Source of the DNA: Cognatiluteimonas sedimenti
GTDB lineage: Bacteria; Pseudomonadota; Gammaproteobacteria; Xanthomonadales; Xanthomonadaceae
Reading direction: 5' to 3'
Assembly: GCF_022808325.1 (NCBI RefSeq)
Contig: NZ_JALGCL010000001.1
Location: 1,196,554-1,260,553 of the forward strand
DNA length: 64,000 nt
The notes beneath the pieces are model-generated. The model was not told where the DNA came from. It was given only the letters and a program-made list of their open reading frames with translations, and did no database searches. How positions within the stretch are numbered: the stretch's first letter is position 1; every line of letters starts with the position of its first letter. A program made the position numbers and the translations under genes. Below, one piece after another: positions 1-10,184 of the stretch.

Positions 1-365
1 GCCCACACCTGGTTGGCGGCCGCCTGGCCGTCGAGCAGGGCCACCACTGCCGGGAACTCCCGCGCCAGCCGCGGCTGCAGCGCCTGCCGCAGTCCGGGGG
101 CGACATGCAGGATCGCGGCGGCGAGGACGTCACCATCGGATTCCAGCAGTGCCAGCGATCCCAGCGTGTCGGCAAGCACCGGCGCCGGGTCGCGCAGGGC
201 GACGGCGCCGGCGGCGATGCCTTCCCGCAACAACGCCTGCAGCGCCGGTGCGATCGCGGCACACGCAGGCGCCGCCAGCATGGCTGGCGTCAGCGTGGCG
301 GCCTGCGGGTTGTCGTGCTCGGGGGGAGGCACGGCGTTCACGACGAGGGGATCGATCGCCACCAT
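1..365 (-). CDS. relA: RelA (p)ppGpp synthetase, N-terminal part (runs off the window)
   Basis: About 121 N-terminal codons are present; the rest lies left of the window. The translated segment contains a helical stretch (ADTLGSLALLESDGDVLAA, then LLDGQAAANQVW) that resembles the pseudo-HD region at the start of RelA, the ribosome-associated GTP pyrophosphokinase of the stringent response. The HD and synthetase domains themselves are not in view, so the family call rests on this short region and on gene neighbourhood seen in xanthomonads. The ATG at 365 has no Shine-Dalgarno sequence; a perfect hairpin ends one base before it, so a downstream GTG or ATG (residue 29) could be the true start. 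It lies downstream of hrpA on the same strand. SpoT-like or another HD protein is the alternative. Confidence 0.6.
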   Translation of the reverse strand, partial: MVAIDPLVVNAVPPPEHDNPQAATLTPAMLAAPACAAIAPALQALLREGIAAGAVALRDPAPVLADTLGSLALLESDGDVLAAAILHVAPGLRQALQPRLAREFPAVVALLDGQAAANQVW

Positions 366-366
366 A

Positions 367-387
367 TCCGGGTCGACGCGACCCGGA
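367..387. terminator. perfect hairpin between hrpA and relA
   Basis: CCGGGTCG, a 3-base loop and CGACCCGG form an 8-bp perfect stem (9 with the flanking T-A). It lies between the hrpA stop (417) and the proposed relA ATG (365). There is no T-tract, so it may be a Rho-assisted terminator or RNA-processing stem rather than an intrinsic terminator. It would also occlude the ribosome site of an ATG at 365. Confidence 0.4.
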
Positions 388-416
388 CAAGCCGGGTTCG
401 CTCGCGGCGACGACGC

Positions 417-3400
417 CTACGACGCCGGGCGTCGCAGTTGCGCCAGCCGCGCCGCCAGCTTCTTCGCCGAAACGCCGCCGCGGGCGCCGAGCTCCTGCGC
501 GAACAGCGAGACCCGCAACTCCTCCAGATCCCAGCGCAGCGCCTGCCATTCCGGCGCACCTGCTTCGCCGGCCGCGGCCAGCGCATCGGCGAACGGCTTG
601 AGCTCCAGCATCCGCGCCTGGTCGCGCACCGGATCGCGCAGCGCGCGCTCGCCACGCAGCGCCAGCGCCTTGAGGTAGCGTGGATATTCGGACAACGCGC
701 TTGCCGGCACCTCGCGCAGGAAGCCCGGCGGCACCAGGGCGGCGAGCTGCGCGCGCATGTCGTCGAGGTTGCCGCTGGCCCAGCCGAGCAGCTTCGAGTC
801 CAGTTTCGCCCGCACCTGCGCCACCAGCGCGAGGATGGTCTCTGCCTGTTGCAACCTCGACATCGCTTCGGGGAACAGCTCCCTGGCGACGGCGTCGCGG
901 CGGCGGGCGAAGGCATCGGCGTCGCGGATCCCGCCGAGGCCGTCGGCGGTGAGCGCGGCGAAGGCGCCGTCGACGAGATCGGCGCGCAGCTGGTCGCCAC
1001 CCTGCCCGCCCGGCTTGCCGGCCTGCGGCCGCGGCGCCGCGGACTCGATCGCCGCATGCAGCAGTGCGGTCTTTGGTTGCAGCGGCAGCTGCCGGCGCGC
1101 CTGCTTCAACTTGTCGGCCAGTGCGAGCGCCAGCAGCCGGCGCACGCCGGCAGGATGCGTGCGTTGCGCGAGCGCGCGGTCAGCGTGCACCACCAGCGAA
1201 ACGCTGTCGCCATCATCGCGCAGCGCCGGATACGCCGGCACGCCGCCGGCACCGGGCACCGACTCGGGGATCGGGGTTTCCGGGAACGAGGCCAGCTCGG
1301 CGCGCGCCATGCCCTGCGCGGCGTGGCGAGCGAAAGCCGCGGCGGCGCGGGCGCCGAAACGCGCACGCAGGTCGTCGAGGTCGCGGGATTCGACCAGCAC
1401 GTCCGCCGCTGGTCCATTGCGGCGGTCGTCGCCTTGGGCGGACGCATCGAGCAGGCGCAGGTTGGCGTGCAGGTGCGGCTCGATCGACGCGGGATCGAAT
1501 TCGGTCGCCGCCAGCGCCACGCCAGTGGCCTTGTGCAGGAAGCGCGCGAGTTCGCCCTCGATGCTGTCCGCCGAGGGCTGCGGCCAGGCCTCGGCGAATG
1601 CGCGCGCGAAATCCGGCCCCGGGACGAAGTTGCGACGCAGCGCCTTGGGCAGCGAGCGGATCAGCGCCGCCGCCTTGTCGGCGACGAAGCCCGGCGCCAG
1701 CCATGACAGCCGCGCCGGATCCAGCGCGCCCAGCAGGTGCAGCGGTACCGCGACGGTCATGCCGTCGTCGGGCGCTCCGGGTTCGAAGCGGTAGCGCAGC
1801 GCCAGGCGCGCATCGCCCAATGCCAGGTACGGCGGAAAACGCGCGGCGTCGCTCTCGTCGCCGACCAGCAGTTCATCGCGCGACCATTCCAGCGCCTTTT
1901 TCCTGTCCGGCGTCAGCCTTGCGTACCAGGCGTCGAGCGCCTGCACGTTGTGCACCTCCGGCGGCAGCCGGTCGAGGTACCAGCGCGCCTGCCAGTCCTC
2001 GTCCACCACCAGCCCGGCGCGGCGCTGCTTGGCTTCTTCTTCGCGCGCCCGCGCCAGCGTGGACAGGTTGCGTGCGAGGAAGGCGCTGCGGGTGTCGATC
2101 TCGCCGGTCAGCAATGCGTCGTGCACGAAGATCAGCCGCGATTCCTCCGGGAACAGCGCGCCGTAATGGATCGGCTTCTTCGGCGCCAGCACCAGCCCGA
2201 ACAGGCTGACCTGCTCGCTGCCGAGCACCCTGCCCTGCGCGCGCGACCAGCGAGGATCGAAATGCCGTCGCGCCAGCAGGTGCGGCAGTTCGGCGATCGC
2301 CCATTCCGGCTCGACCGCGGCGTTGGTCAGCGCCCACACCTTCTCGGTGTCCAGCAGCATCGCCGAGAGCACCCACGGCGGCGGCTTCTTCGCCAGCGCC
2401 GAACCCGGGAACAGCTGGAACCTGCGCCCGCGCGGGCCCTCGTACTGCGCCCCCGCCTTGCGATCCTTGTCGGCCTGCGCGCGGTGCCCAAGCTGGGTCG
2501 GCAGGCCGGCGATCAGGGCGCGATGCAGGGCGACATAGGCGCGGGCGTCGAGCGAGGCCGCCGCCGCGGACTGCTGCCACCCCAGCTCGTCGCACAACAG
2601 CTTCAGCTGCCGATGCAGTTCACGCCACTCGCGCAGGCGCAGGAAGCCGAGGAAATGCTTCTCCGCCCACTTGCGCAGCTGCGACTGCGTGAGCTCCTCG
2701 TGCGCGGTGCGGTAGGCGTCCCAGAGCTTGAGGATGCCGACGAACTCGGATCGCGGATCCGCGAACGATGCATGCGCGTTGTCGGCTGCGGCGCGCTGGT
2801 CGGCGGGACGCTCGCGCGGATCCTGGATGCCGAGGAAGCTGGCGATCGCCAGCATCTCGCGCAGGCAACCGTGCGCATGCGCCGCCACCAGCATCCGCGC
2901 CAGCTTGACGTCGATCGGCATGCGCGCCATGAGCCTGCCGGTCGCCGTCAGCTTGCGCGAGGCATCGACCGCGCCCAGTTCGGCCAGCGTCTGCCAGCCA
3001 TCGGCGACCGCGCGCGGCTCCGGCGGCTCCAGGAACGGAAAATCCTCGACGTTGCCCAGGCCCAGCGACAGCATGCGCAGGATCACGCCCGCGAGCGCGG
3101 CGCGGCGAATTTCCGGATCGGTGTACTGTGGCCGCGACTGGAAGTCGGCCTCGGCATACAGCCGGTAGCAGGTGCCCGGTGCGATGCGGCCGCAGCGGCC
3201 GGCACGCTGGTTGGCGCTGGCCTGGCTGATCGGTTCGACGTGCAGGCGATCGAGCTTCTGCCGCGGGCTGTAGCGCTTGACCCGCGCGTAACCGGGGTCG
3301 ACCACGTCGTGGATCCGCGGCACCGTCAGCGAGGTTTCGGCGACGTTGGTGGCCAGCACGATGCGGCGCTGCGTGCCCGGATGGAACACGCGGTCCTGGT

Positions 3401-4409
3401 CGCGCGCCGACAGCCGCGCGTACAGCGGCAGCACTTCGGTATGGCGGTACTTGCGCTGTTCCAGCGCCTGGTGGGCGTCGCGGATCTCGCGCTCGCCGGG
3501 CAGGAACACCAGCGTGTCGCCGGTCGGACGCCCGCGCGCGATCTCGTCGCAGGCGGCGAGGATGCCGTCCAGCACCGAGCGCTCGCCCGCTTCCGCGCCC
3601 TCGCCTTCCAGCGGCCGGTAGCGCAGCTCCACCGGATAGCCGCGGCCCTCGACGTCCACCACGGGCGCGCCACCGAAATGCGCGGCGAAGCGCTCCGTAT
3701 CGATCGTCGCCGAGGTCACCACCAGCTTCAGGTCCGGCCGCCTGGGCAGGAGCTGCTTCAGGTAACCCAGCAGGAAGTCGATGTTGAGGCTGCGCTCGTG
3801 CGCCTCGTCGATGATCAGGGTGTCGTACTTCGACAGCCAGCGGTCGGACTGGACTTCCGCCAGCAGGATGCCGTCGGTCATGAACTTGACCGCGGTCCGC
3901 TCGCCGACGTTGTCGTTGAAACGCACCTGGAAGCCGACCGCGTCGCCCAGCGGCACCTGCAGTTCCTCGGCCACCCGCCGCGCCACCGCGCGCGCGGCGA
4001 TCCGCCGCGGCTGGGTGCAGCCGATCATGCCGGCGGCGCCGCGGCCGGCAGCCAGGCACAGCTTCGGCAGTTGCGTGGTCTTGCCGGAGCCGGTTTCACC
4101 GGCAACCACCACCACCTGGTGCGCGCGGAGCAGCTCGACGATGCGGCCGGCCTGGGCCGCGATCGGCAGCGACGGATCGACCGGCGCCTGCGGCAGCGCG
4201 GCGGCGCGGGCCGCGCGCGCCGCGACCGATGCCTGCAGGGCCTGGGCGAACGCGGCCTCCACCGCGGCATCGTCCGGCCTTGCGTTCCAGCGCGACCACA
4301 AGCCCAGCAGGCGGCCGCGGTCGCGGCTCAGCGCGCCGTCGATCGCGCGCCGGGCCTGGGACGATCCGGGCCGGGCCTGCGTTTCGATAGGCTTCCTGTA
4401 TCGCTTCAT
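417..4409 (-). CDS. hrpA: ATP-dependent RNA helicase HrpA (DEAH box)
   Basis: A 1330-residue DEAH-box RNA helicase, the usual length for proteobacterial HrpA. It has been linked to mRNA processing and to rescue of stalled ribosomes. Visible motifs are Walker A GETGSGKTTQ near residue 110, DEAHERS near 200, SATI just after it, and QRAGRCGR of motif VI near 400. The helicase-associated (HA2) and OB regions follow, and then the long C-terminal DUF3418-type extension (from the LGSEQVSLFGL region on) that distinguishes HrpA from HrpB. The ATG at 4409 is preferred; a TTG two codons upstream is also in frame. It is transcribed toward relA with a 50-base gap and is divergent from dps. No disruption is seen. 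Confidence 0.95.
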   Translation of the reverse strand: MKRYRKPIETQARPGSSQARRAIDGALSRDRGRLLGLWSRWNARPDDAAVEAAFAQALQASVAARAARAAALPQAPVDPSLPIAAQAGRIVELLRAHQVVVVAGETGSGKTTQLPKLCLAAGRGAAGMIGCTQPRRIAARAVARRVAEELQVPLGDAVGFQVRFNDNVGERTAVKFMTDGILLAEVQSDRWLSKYDTLIIDEAHERSLNIDFLLGYLKQLLPRRPDLKLVVTSATIDTERFAAHFGGAPVVDVEGRGYPVELRYRPLEGEGAEAGERSVLDGILAACDEIARGRPTGDTLVFLPGEREIRDAHQALEQRKYRHTEVLPLYARLSARDQDRVFHPGTQRRIVLATNVAETSLTVPRIHDVVDPGYARVKRYSPRQKLDRLHVEPISQASANQRAGRCGRIAPGTCYRLYAEADFQSRPQYTDPEIRRAALAGVILRMLSLGLGNVEDFPFLEPPEPRAVADGWQTLAELGAVDASRKLTATGRLMARMPIDVKLARMLVAAHAHGCLREMLAIASFLGIQDPRERPADQRAAADNAHASFADPRSEFVGILKLWDAYRTAHEELTQSQLRKWAEKHFLGFLRLREWRELHRQLKLLCDELGWQQSAAAASLDARAYVALHRALIAGLPTQLGHRAQADKDRKAGAQYEGPRGRRFQLFPGSALAKKPPPWVLSAMLLDTEKVWALTNAAVEPEWAIAELPHLLARRHFDPRWSRAQGRVLGSEQVSLFGLVLAPKKPIHYGALFPEESRLIFVHDALLTGEIDTRSAFLARNLSTLARAREEEAKQRRAGLVVDEDWQARWYLDRLPPEVHNVQALDAWYARLTPDRKKALEWSRDELLVGDESDAARFPPYLALGDARLALRYRFEPGAPDDGMTVAVPLHLLGALDPARLSWLAPGFVADKAAALIRSLPKALRRNFVPGPDFARAFAEAWPQPSADSIEGELARFLHKATGVALAATEFDPASIEPHLHANLRLLDASAQGDDRRNGPAADVLVESRDLDDLRARFGARAAAAFARHAAQGMARAELASFPETPIPESVPGAGGVPAYPALRDDGDSVSLVVHADRALAQRTHPAGVRRLLALALADKLKQARRQLPLQPKTALLHAAIESAAPRPQAGKPGGQGGDQLRADLVDGAFAALTADGLGGIRDADAFARRRDAVARELFPEAMSRLQQAETILALVAQVRAKLDSKLLGWASGNLDDMRAQLAALVPPGFLREVPASALSEYPRYLKALALRGERALRDPVRDQARMLELKPFADALAAAGEAGAPEWQALRWDLEELRVSLFAQELGARGGVSAKKLAARLAQLRRPAS

Positions 4410-4481
4410 TCGCAAATATTCATTTCCCGGCGCTGCCGGCGGGCCCTATTGTGGAGGCTGGATCCGAAACGGAGCACGCCG

Positions 4482-5012
4482 ATGGCCAAGTCCAAGTCCG
4501 CGAAACCGAAACCGCAGGCCGCCGCCGCCGCCGCGCCGGCGATCGATATCGGGTTGTCCGGCGCGCAACGCAAGCAGATCGCCGAGGGCCTGTCGCGTTT
4601 CCTCGCCGACAGCTACACGCTGTACCTGAAGACCCACAATTTCCACTGGAACGTCACTGGCCCGATGTTCAACACCCTGCACCTGATGTTCGAGACCCAG
4701 TACACCGAGCAGTGGACGGCGCTGGACCTGGTGGCCGAACGCATCCGCGCGCTGGGCTACAACGCCCCGGGTTCCTACGCCGAGTTCGCGCGCCTGTCCT
4801 CGATCGCCGAGGAACCGGGCCTGGCCGATACCGCCGACTGGCGCGAGATGGTGCGCCAGCTGACCGTCGGCAACGAAGCTGTCTGCCGCACCGCGCGCAA
4901 GGTGCTCCAGGGGGCCGACGACGCCGGCGACGACCCGACCGTGGACCTGCTCACCCAGCGCCTGCAGACCCACGAGAAGTACGCCTGGATGCTGCGTTCC
5001 CTGTTGCAGTAG
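4482..5012 (+). CDS. dps: Dps-family DNA-binding ferritin-like protein
   Basis: A 176-residue ferritin-like protein. Dps dodecamers oxidise and store Fe(II) using H2O2 and coat DNA in stationary phase or oxidative stress. The first 27 residues are Lys/Ala/Pro-rich (MAKSKSAKPKPQ...), the kind of flexible tail that binds DNA. The core carries the ferroxidase signature: HNFHWNVTGPMF around residues 56-67 and the downstream helix with FETQYTEQWTALDLVAERIRALG. The ATG at 4482 is the first codon giving the canonical tail. It is divergent from hrpA across about 70 bases. An OxyR-type site was not identified. Family assignment is firm. Confidence 0.95.
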   Translation: MAKSKSAKPKPQAAAAAAPAIDIGLSGAQRKQIAEGLSRFLADSYTLYLKTHNFHWNVTGPMFNTLHLMFETQYTEQWTALDLVAERIRALGYNAPGSYAEFARLSSIAEEPGLADTADWREMVRQLTVGNEAVCRTARKVLQGADDAGDDPTVDLLTQRLQTHEKYAWMLRSLLQ

Positions 5013-5016
5013 ACGC

Positions 5017-5036
5017 GGCGGTGCAAGCGCACCGCC
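5017..5036 (+). terminator. stem-loop after dps
   Basis: GGCGGTGC, loop AAGC, GCACCGCC: a perfect 8-bp stem five bases after the dps stop codon. It has no downstream T-run, so termination here is plausible but not proven. Confidence 0.45.
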
Positions 5037-5204
5037 ACGCCTGATGGTCCGTTGAGGCGCGGCGCGGGGACAGCACTCCGCCAAGCGAAGCGCAGCCGGC
5101 ACCGATGCGGACGTGCGTCGCCGTTGCCGCACGGTACCGCGCGCATTGCCGGCGGCCGCGGAGGCTTTCACGGTGCGCGCGGCGTGGTGCCCGAAGCCGC
5201 CGTG

Positions 5205-5210
5205 TATCCT
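5205..5210 (+). promoter_or_regulatory. -10-like TATCCT, leaderless arrangement
   Basis: TATCCT ends 8 bases before the ATG at 5219 and no Shine-Dalgarno sequence is present. Transcription would start at or next to the start codon. See the finding on leaderless promoters. Confidence 0.4.
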
Positions 5211-5218
5211 CGCCGCCC

Positions 5219-7285
5219 ATGCCGTCGAACCCGCACGCCGAGCGGTCCCTGCCCAGGCCGCTGGCCGATTGGCGGGCGCGCGTCCCCGGATGGCTGATCT
5301 GGGCGGGCGCCTGCGCGGCCGTGGCAGGGGTCGTCGCGCAGCGGATGTGGACCGCGGTCGTTTGGCCCCGGGCCGGGGACCTGATGTTCCTGGCAGTGGC
5401 TGCGCTGCTGGCTGCAGCGCTCGTTGCCCGCTGCAGCCGGCTTCGCCTGGCCACCGCGCTGGCGCTGGCATGGCTGCTCGCACTGGCCTGGTTCGCGGGT
5501 CCGCTGGTCGTGGCGGCGGGCCTGTTGCTGGCGGTCGCCGCGTTCAACCTTGGCGGCTGGCTGGTTCCGCAGATGCCGTCGCGGCAAGCGGTGGCAACGA
5601 CCGTCGGCCTGCTGGTGATCGCCGGCATCGGCGGTTGGCTGCTGGCCTTGCCGATCCACTACCGGCTGGCCTGGCTCGTCGCGCTGCTGCTGCCGGTGCT
5701 GTTGCGCGCACGCGCCGCGCCCGGCCAACTCGAGGCGTTGCGCAAGGGCTGGTCGGAAGCGGTGGACGCGCATCCGGCGTGGTCGTCGCTGGCGATCATG
5801 CTGCTCGGCGTGGCCTCGACCGCGTGCTGGATCCCCAGCATCCAGGCTGACGACGTCGGCTACCACCTGCGGCTCCCCGCGCAGCTGCTCGCCGACCATG
5901 CCTATGCCGCCGCGCCCGAACACCAGATCTGGGCGTACGCCTCGTGGGGCAATGACGTCCTGCACGCCATCGTCACCGTGCTCGCCGGCACCACCGACGC
6001 ACGCGGTGGCCTGAACGGGTTGTGGCTGGCATTGATCGCCGGCCTGACCTGGTCGCTGGTGGCGGTGCTTGGCGGCGACCGGCGTGCGTGCTGGGCGGCG
6101 GTGGCGCTGTCGTCCAGCGTTCCGCTGTTGGCCGGACTGGCGGGAAGCATGCACACCGAACTCGCCGCGACCGCCGCGTTGCTGGCGATCGCGCTCCTGG
6201 CGGTGGTCGCGCCGCGCAGGTCATGGCTTGCATTGGCGTGCCTGTTCGCGGGCCTGGCGGCGCTCAAGCTCGTGCATGCCTGGAGCGCCCTGCCGCTGCT
6301 GGCCTGGTGCCTGTGGCGTTTCCGCTCACGCTGGAGCGCCCGCGCCGCGCTCGCGGCAGCGACGTTGTCGGTGCCGCTCGCCGGTTCGAGCTACCTGCAG
6401 GCCTGGCTGGCGACGGGCAATCCGGTGCTGCCGCTGTTCAACGGGGTCTTCGCTTCGCCCTACGCGCCGGTCGCGAACTTCGACGACCCGCGCTGGCACG
6501 CCGGGCTGGGCCCGGGGCTGCCGTGGACGCTGGTCTTCGATACCCCGCGCTTTCTCGAGGACGGGCGGGCGGCGCTCGGCTTCGCCAGCGTGGCCCTGCT
6601 GGGCGGCTGGCTGGCGGCACTGCTGGAGCCGCGGTTGCGCACGATCGCCGGCGTCGCGACCTTGGTGTTCGTGTTGCCACTGTTCGGGCTGCAGTACGCG
6701 CGCTATGCATTCCCGGGCCTGATGCTGCTGCTCCCGATCGTCATCGTCGCCGTGTCCACGCGGATGCGGCGCGGGTCTTTCGCGCTGCTGGTGGTAGGCC
6801 TGTGCGCGCTCAACGCCTGTTTCATCCCCAACGGCAACTGGAGCCTCGGGGTGCCGGCGTTGAAGCGCTACGTGACGTCGGGTGGTGATCCTTCGGAGGT
6901 CTTCCGGCGCTTCCTCCCCGAGCGCGAAGTCCTGCGGCAATTGCGGCAATCGCCGTTGCCCGCGGCCAGGCGCGGCAACGTGCTGGCCACCGACCCCTCG
7001 CGCCCGTATGTCGCCGAACTCGGCCGCCGCGGGCGCAACGTCTCCTGGTATTCCCCCGCCCTGCAACGGGCCGCCGTACAGGCCGGGCGCGATGCCGATG
7101 GCAGCGCATGGCGGGCCCTGTTCGCACGCCATGGCGTGCGCTGGGTACTGGTCGGCAGCGGCCATGCCAGCCCGGCGTTGATGCGCGGCATCGCCGGAGC
7201 CGGCGGCAGCCTGTTCGCGCAATCGCGCGACGTGCAACTGTGGCAACTCGATCACGCGCCGTTGCGGCAAAGCCCCACGCGATAA
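5219..7285 (+). CDS. polytopic membrane protein, GT-C glycosyltransferase-like
   Basis: A 688-residue integral membrane protein with roughly a dozen hydrophobic segments between residues 20 and 540. A soluble C-terminal part of about 120 residues follows (AVQAGRDADGSAWRALFARHGVRWVLVGSGH). The architecture, many membrane helices followed by an extracytoplasmic tail, is that of GT-C enzymes and related hypothetical proteins that act on lipid-linked sugars. The acidic pair in the first periplasmic loop (IQADDVGYHLRLPAQLL near residue 208) fits such a catalytic loop. The specific substrate is unknown. The ATG at 5219 is preferred because it directly follows a -10-like hexamer and starts just before the first membrane helix. 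recQ follows 49 bases later. Confidence 0.75.
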   Translation: MPSNPHAERSLPRPLADWRARVPGWLIWAGACAAVAGVVAQRMWTAVVWPRAGDLMFLAVAALLAAALVARCSRLRLATALALAWLLALAWFAGPLVVAAGLLLAVAAFNLGGWLVPQMPSRQAVATTVGLLVIAGIGGWLLALPIHYRLAWLVALLLPVLLRARAAPGQLEALRKGWSEAVDAHPAWSSLAIMLLGVASTACWIPSIQADDVGYHLRLPAQLLADHAYAAAPEHQIWAYASWGNDVLHAIVTVLAGTTDARGGLNGLWLALIAGLTWSLVAVLGGDRRACWAAVALSSSVPLLAGLAGSMHTELAATAALLAIALLAVVAPRRSWLALACLFAGLAALKLVHAWSALPLLAWCLWRFRSRWSARAALAAATLSVPLAGSSYLQAWLATGNPVLPLFNGVFASPYAPVANFDDPRWHAGLGPGLPWTLVFDTPRFLEDGRAALGFASVALLGGWLAALLEPRLRTIAGVATLVFVLPLFGLQYARYAFPGLMLLLPIVIVAVSTRMRRGSFALLVVGLCALNACFIPNGNWSLGVPALKRYVTSGGDPSEVFRRFLPEREVLRQLRQSPLPAARRGNVLATDPSRPYVAELGRRGRNVSWYSPALQRAAVQAGRDADGSAWRALFARHGVRWVLVGSGHASPALMRGIAGAGGSLFAQSRDVQLWQLDHAPLRQSPTR

Positions 7286-7322
7286 CGCATCGAAAGCCGG
7301 GATCGGCGACGGCGCCACTTGC

Positions 7323-7328
7323 TATCCT
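7323..7328 (+). promoter_or_regulatory. -10-like TATCCT before recQ, leaderless arrangement
   Basis: TATCCT is separated by six bases from the recQ ATG at 7335, with no ribosome binding site between them. This suggests a leaderless mRNA. Confidence 0.45.
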
Positions 7329-7334
7329 GCCGCG

Positions 7335-9158
<1,824 letters not shown>

Positions 9159-9204
9159 GGCCGGGCTCGCCTGCGCGCGGGACGCCGCGTTGCCGGCAGC
9201 GGCA

Positions 9205-9234
9205 TTGGCCCGCGCGCGAGGCAACCGCTAGACT
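9205..9234 (+). promoter_or_regulatory. promoter of the manganese riboswitch transcript
   Basis: TTGGCC (9205-9210) and TAGACT (9229-9234) are separated by 18 bases. The predicted start near 9241 lies just before the aptamer. Match to the sigma-70 consensus is moderate, but the position relative to the riboswitch supports it. Confidence 0.45.
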
Positions 9235-9249
9235 GCGCGCACTTCCTCC

Positions 9250-9453
9250 TCCGGGGAGTAGCCCCTCCGCGTCCTGGCCATGCCGGCGTTCGCGGAGACG
9301 CGCGTCAACACGCTTGGCCGGCAGGCCATGGCACGCGAGGCAGCCGTCGCAGGACGGCATGCCGGGCAAGACCGAAGGCAGGCGTCGCGCACCCGGGCCG
9401 GGCAGCGCGGCGTTTGCTTTCGCCTCCGCGATTGCCCGGCCCCGGAGTCCCCA
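9250..9453 (+). ncRNA. yybP-ykoY manganese riboswitch with translational platform
   Basis: The leader shows the conserved segments of the yybP-ykoY (Mn2+-sensing) family in order: GGGGAGTAGC at 9253-9262, GTCAACA at 9304-9310, and GCAAGACCG at 9366-9374. The platform is visible too: GGGCCGGGCA (9395-9404) can pair with TGCCCGGCCC (9433-9442), a 10-bp stem that ends one base before the GGAG ribosome site (9444-9447). The same GCCGGGCA octamer also occurs at 9361-9368 inside the aptamer 3' side, offering a mutually exclusive partner. Mn2+ binding would be expected to free the ribosome site of the exporter gene that follows. Confidence 0.9.
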
Positions 9454-10134
9454 ATGGATGTTTTCCTGCTTGCCGATGGCCTGCGATCCGCCGGCGCGCT
9501 TGCGCATGCTGGTCTTCCGCAGGCATGGGCCGGCGCCGCGCTGCCGCTCGCCGCGCTGGCCAACGCACCGCTGTGGCCCGCGCTGGTATCGACCGGCACC
9601 GTCGCGGTTGCCGAGATCGGCGACAAGACCCAGCTGCTTGCGCTGCTGCTGGCCGCGCGTTTCCGCAAGCCCTGGCCGATCGTCGCCGGGATCCTGGTGG
9701 CCACGCTCCTCAACCATGCCCTGGCGGGCTGGGCGGGCGCCCTGGCCGCGTCGTGGCTGACGCCCGCGGTGATGCGCTGGATCGTCGCCGCCAGCTTCAT
9801 CGCCATCGCACTGTGGACGCTCAAGCCGGACAAGCTCGACGAGGACGACGATCCATTGCCCGCGCGCGGCGCCTTCATCGCCACCACGATCGCCTTCTTC
9901 GTCGCCGAAATCGGGGACAAGACCCAGGTCGCGACGGTGTTGCTGGCGGCGAACTATTCGCCGTTGTGGCAGGTGGTCGCCGGCACCACCGTGGGCATGC
10001 TCCTGGCGAACGTGCCCGTGGTGGCGCTGGGCAACCGCTTTGCGCAACGCCTGCCGCTGCGCGCGGCGCGGATCACCGCCGCGCTGGTGTTCCTCGCACT
10101 CGGGTCGTGGGTCCTGCTGCGCGGGATCGGCTGA
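9454..10134 (+). CDS. Gdt1/TMEM165 (UPF0016) family manganese exporter
   Basis: A 226-residue inner-membrane protein with about six helices and the two hallmark repeats of the family: AEIGDKTQLLALLLA (about residues 51-65) and AEIGDKTQVATVLLA (about 151-165). These acidic motifs form the cation path in UPF0016 proteins, which move Mn2+ (or Ca2+) against protons. The bacterial members under yybP-ykoY control (MneA-like) export Mn2+. The ATG at 9454 is chosen because GGAG lies 6 bases upstream and the N-terminal extension of the longer frame would read through the riboswitch. The riboswitch makes Mn2+ detoxification the most likely role. Confidence 0.93.
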   Translation: MDVFLLADGLRSAGALAHAGLPQAWAGAALPLAALANAPLWPALVSTGTVAVAEIGDKTQLLALLLAARFRKPWPIVAGILVATLLNHALAGWAGALAASWLTPAVMRWIVAASFIAIALWTLKPDKLDEDDDPLPARGAFIATTIAFFVAEIGDKTQVATVLLAANYSPLWQVVAGTTVGMLLANVPVVALGNRFAQRLPLRAARITAALVFLALGSWVLLRGIG

Positions 10135-10184
10135 AGCGGCGGCCTGCGGTTATGCTGCACGCGACGCGGAACGCGGGGGCACGC

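Noticed and set aside
105-1706. A 533-codon plus-strand frame opposite relA and hrpA
   Set aside because: Its composition (Arg, Gln, Ala) is that of a shadow, and the opposite strand encodes the HrpA C-terminal domain.
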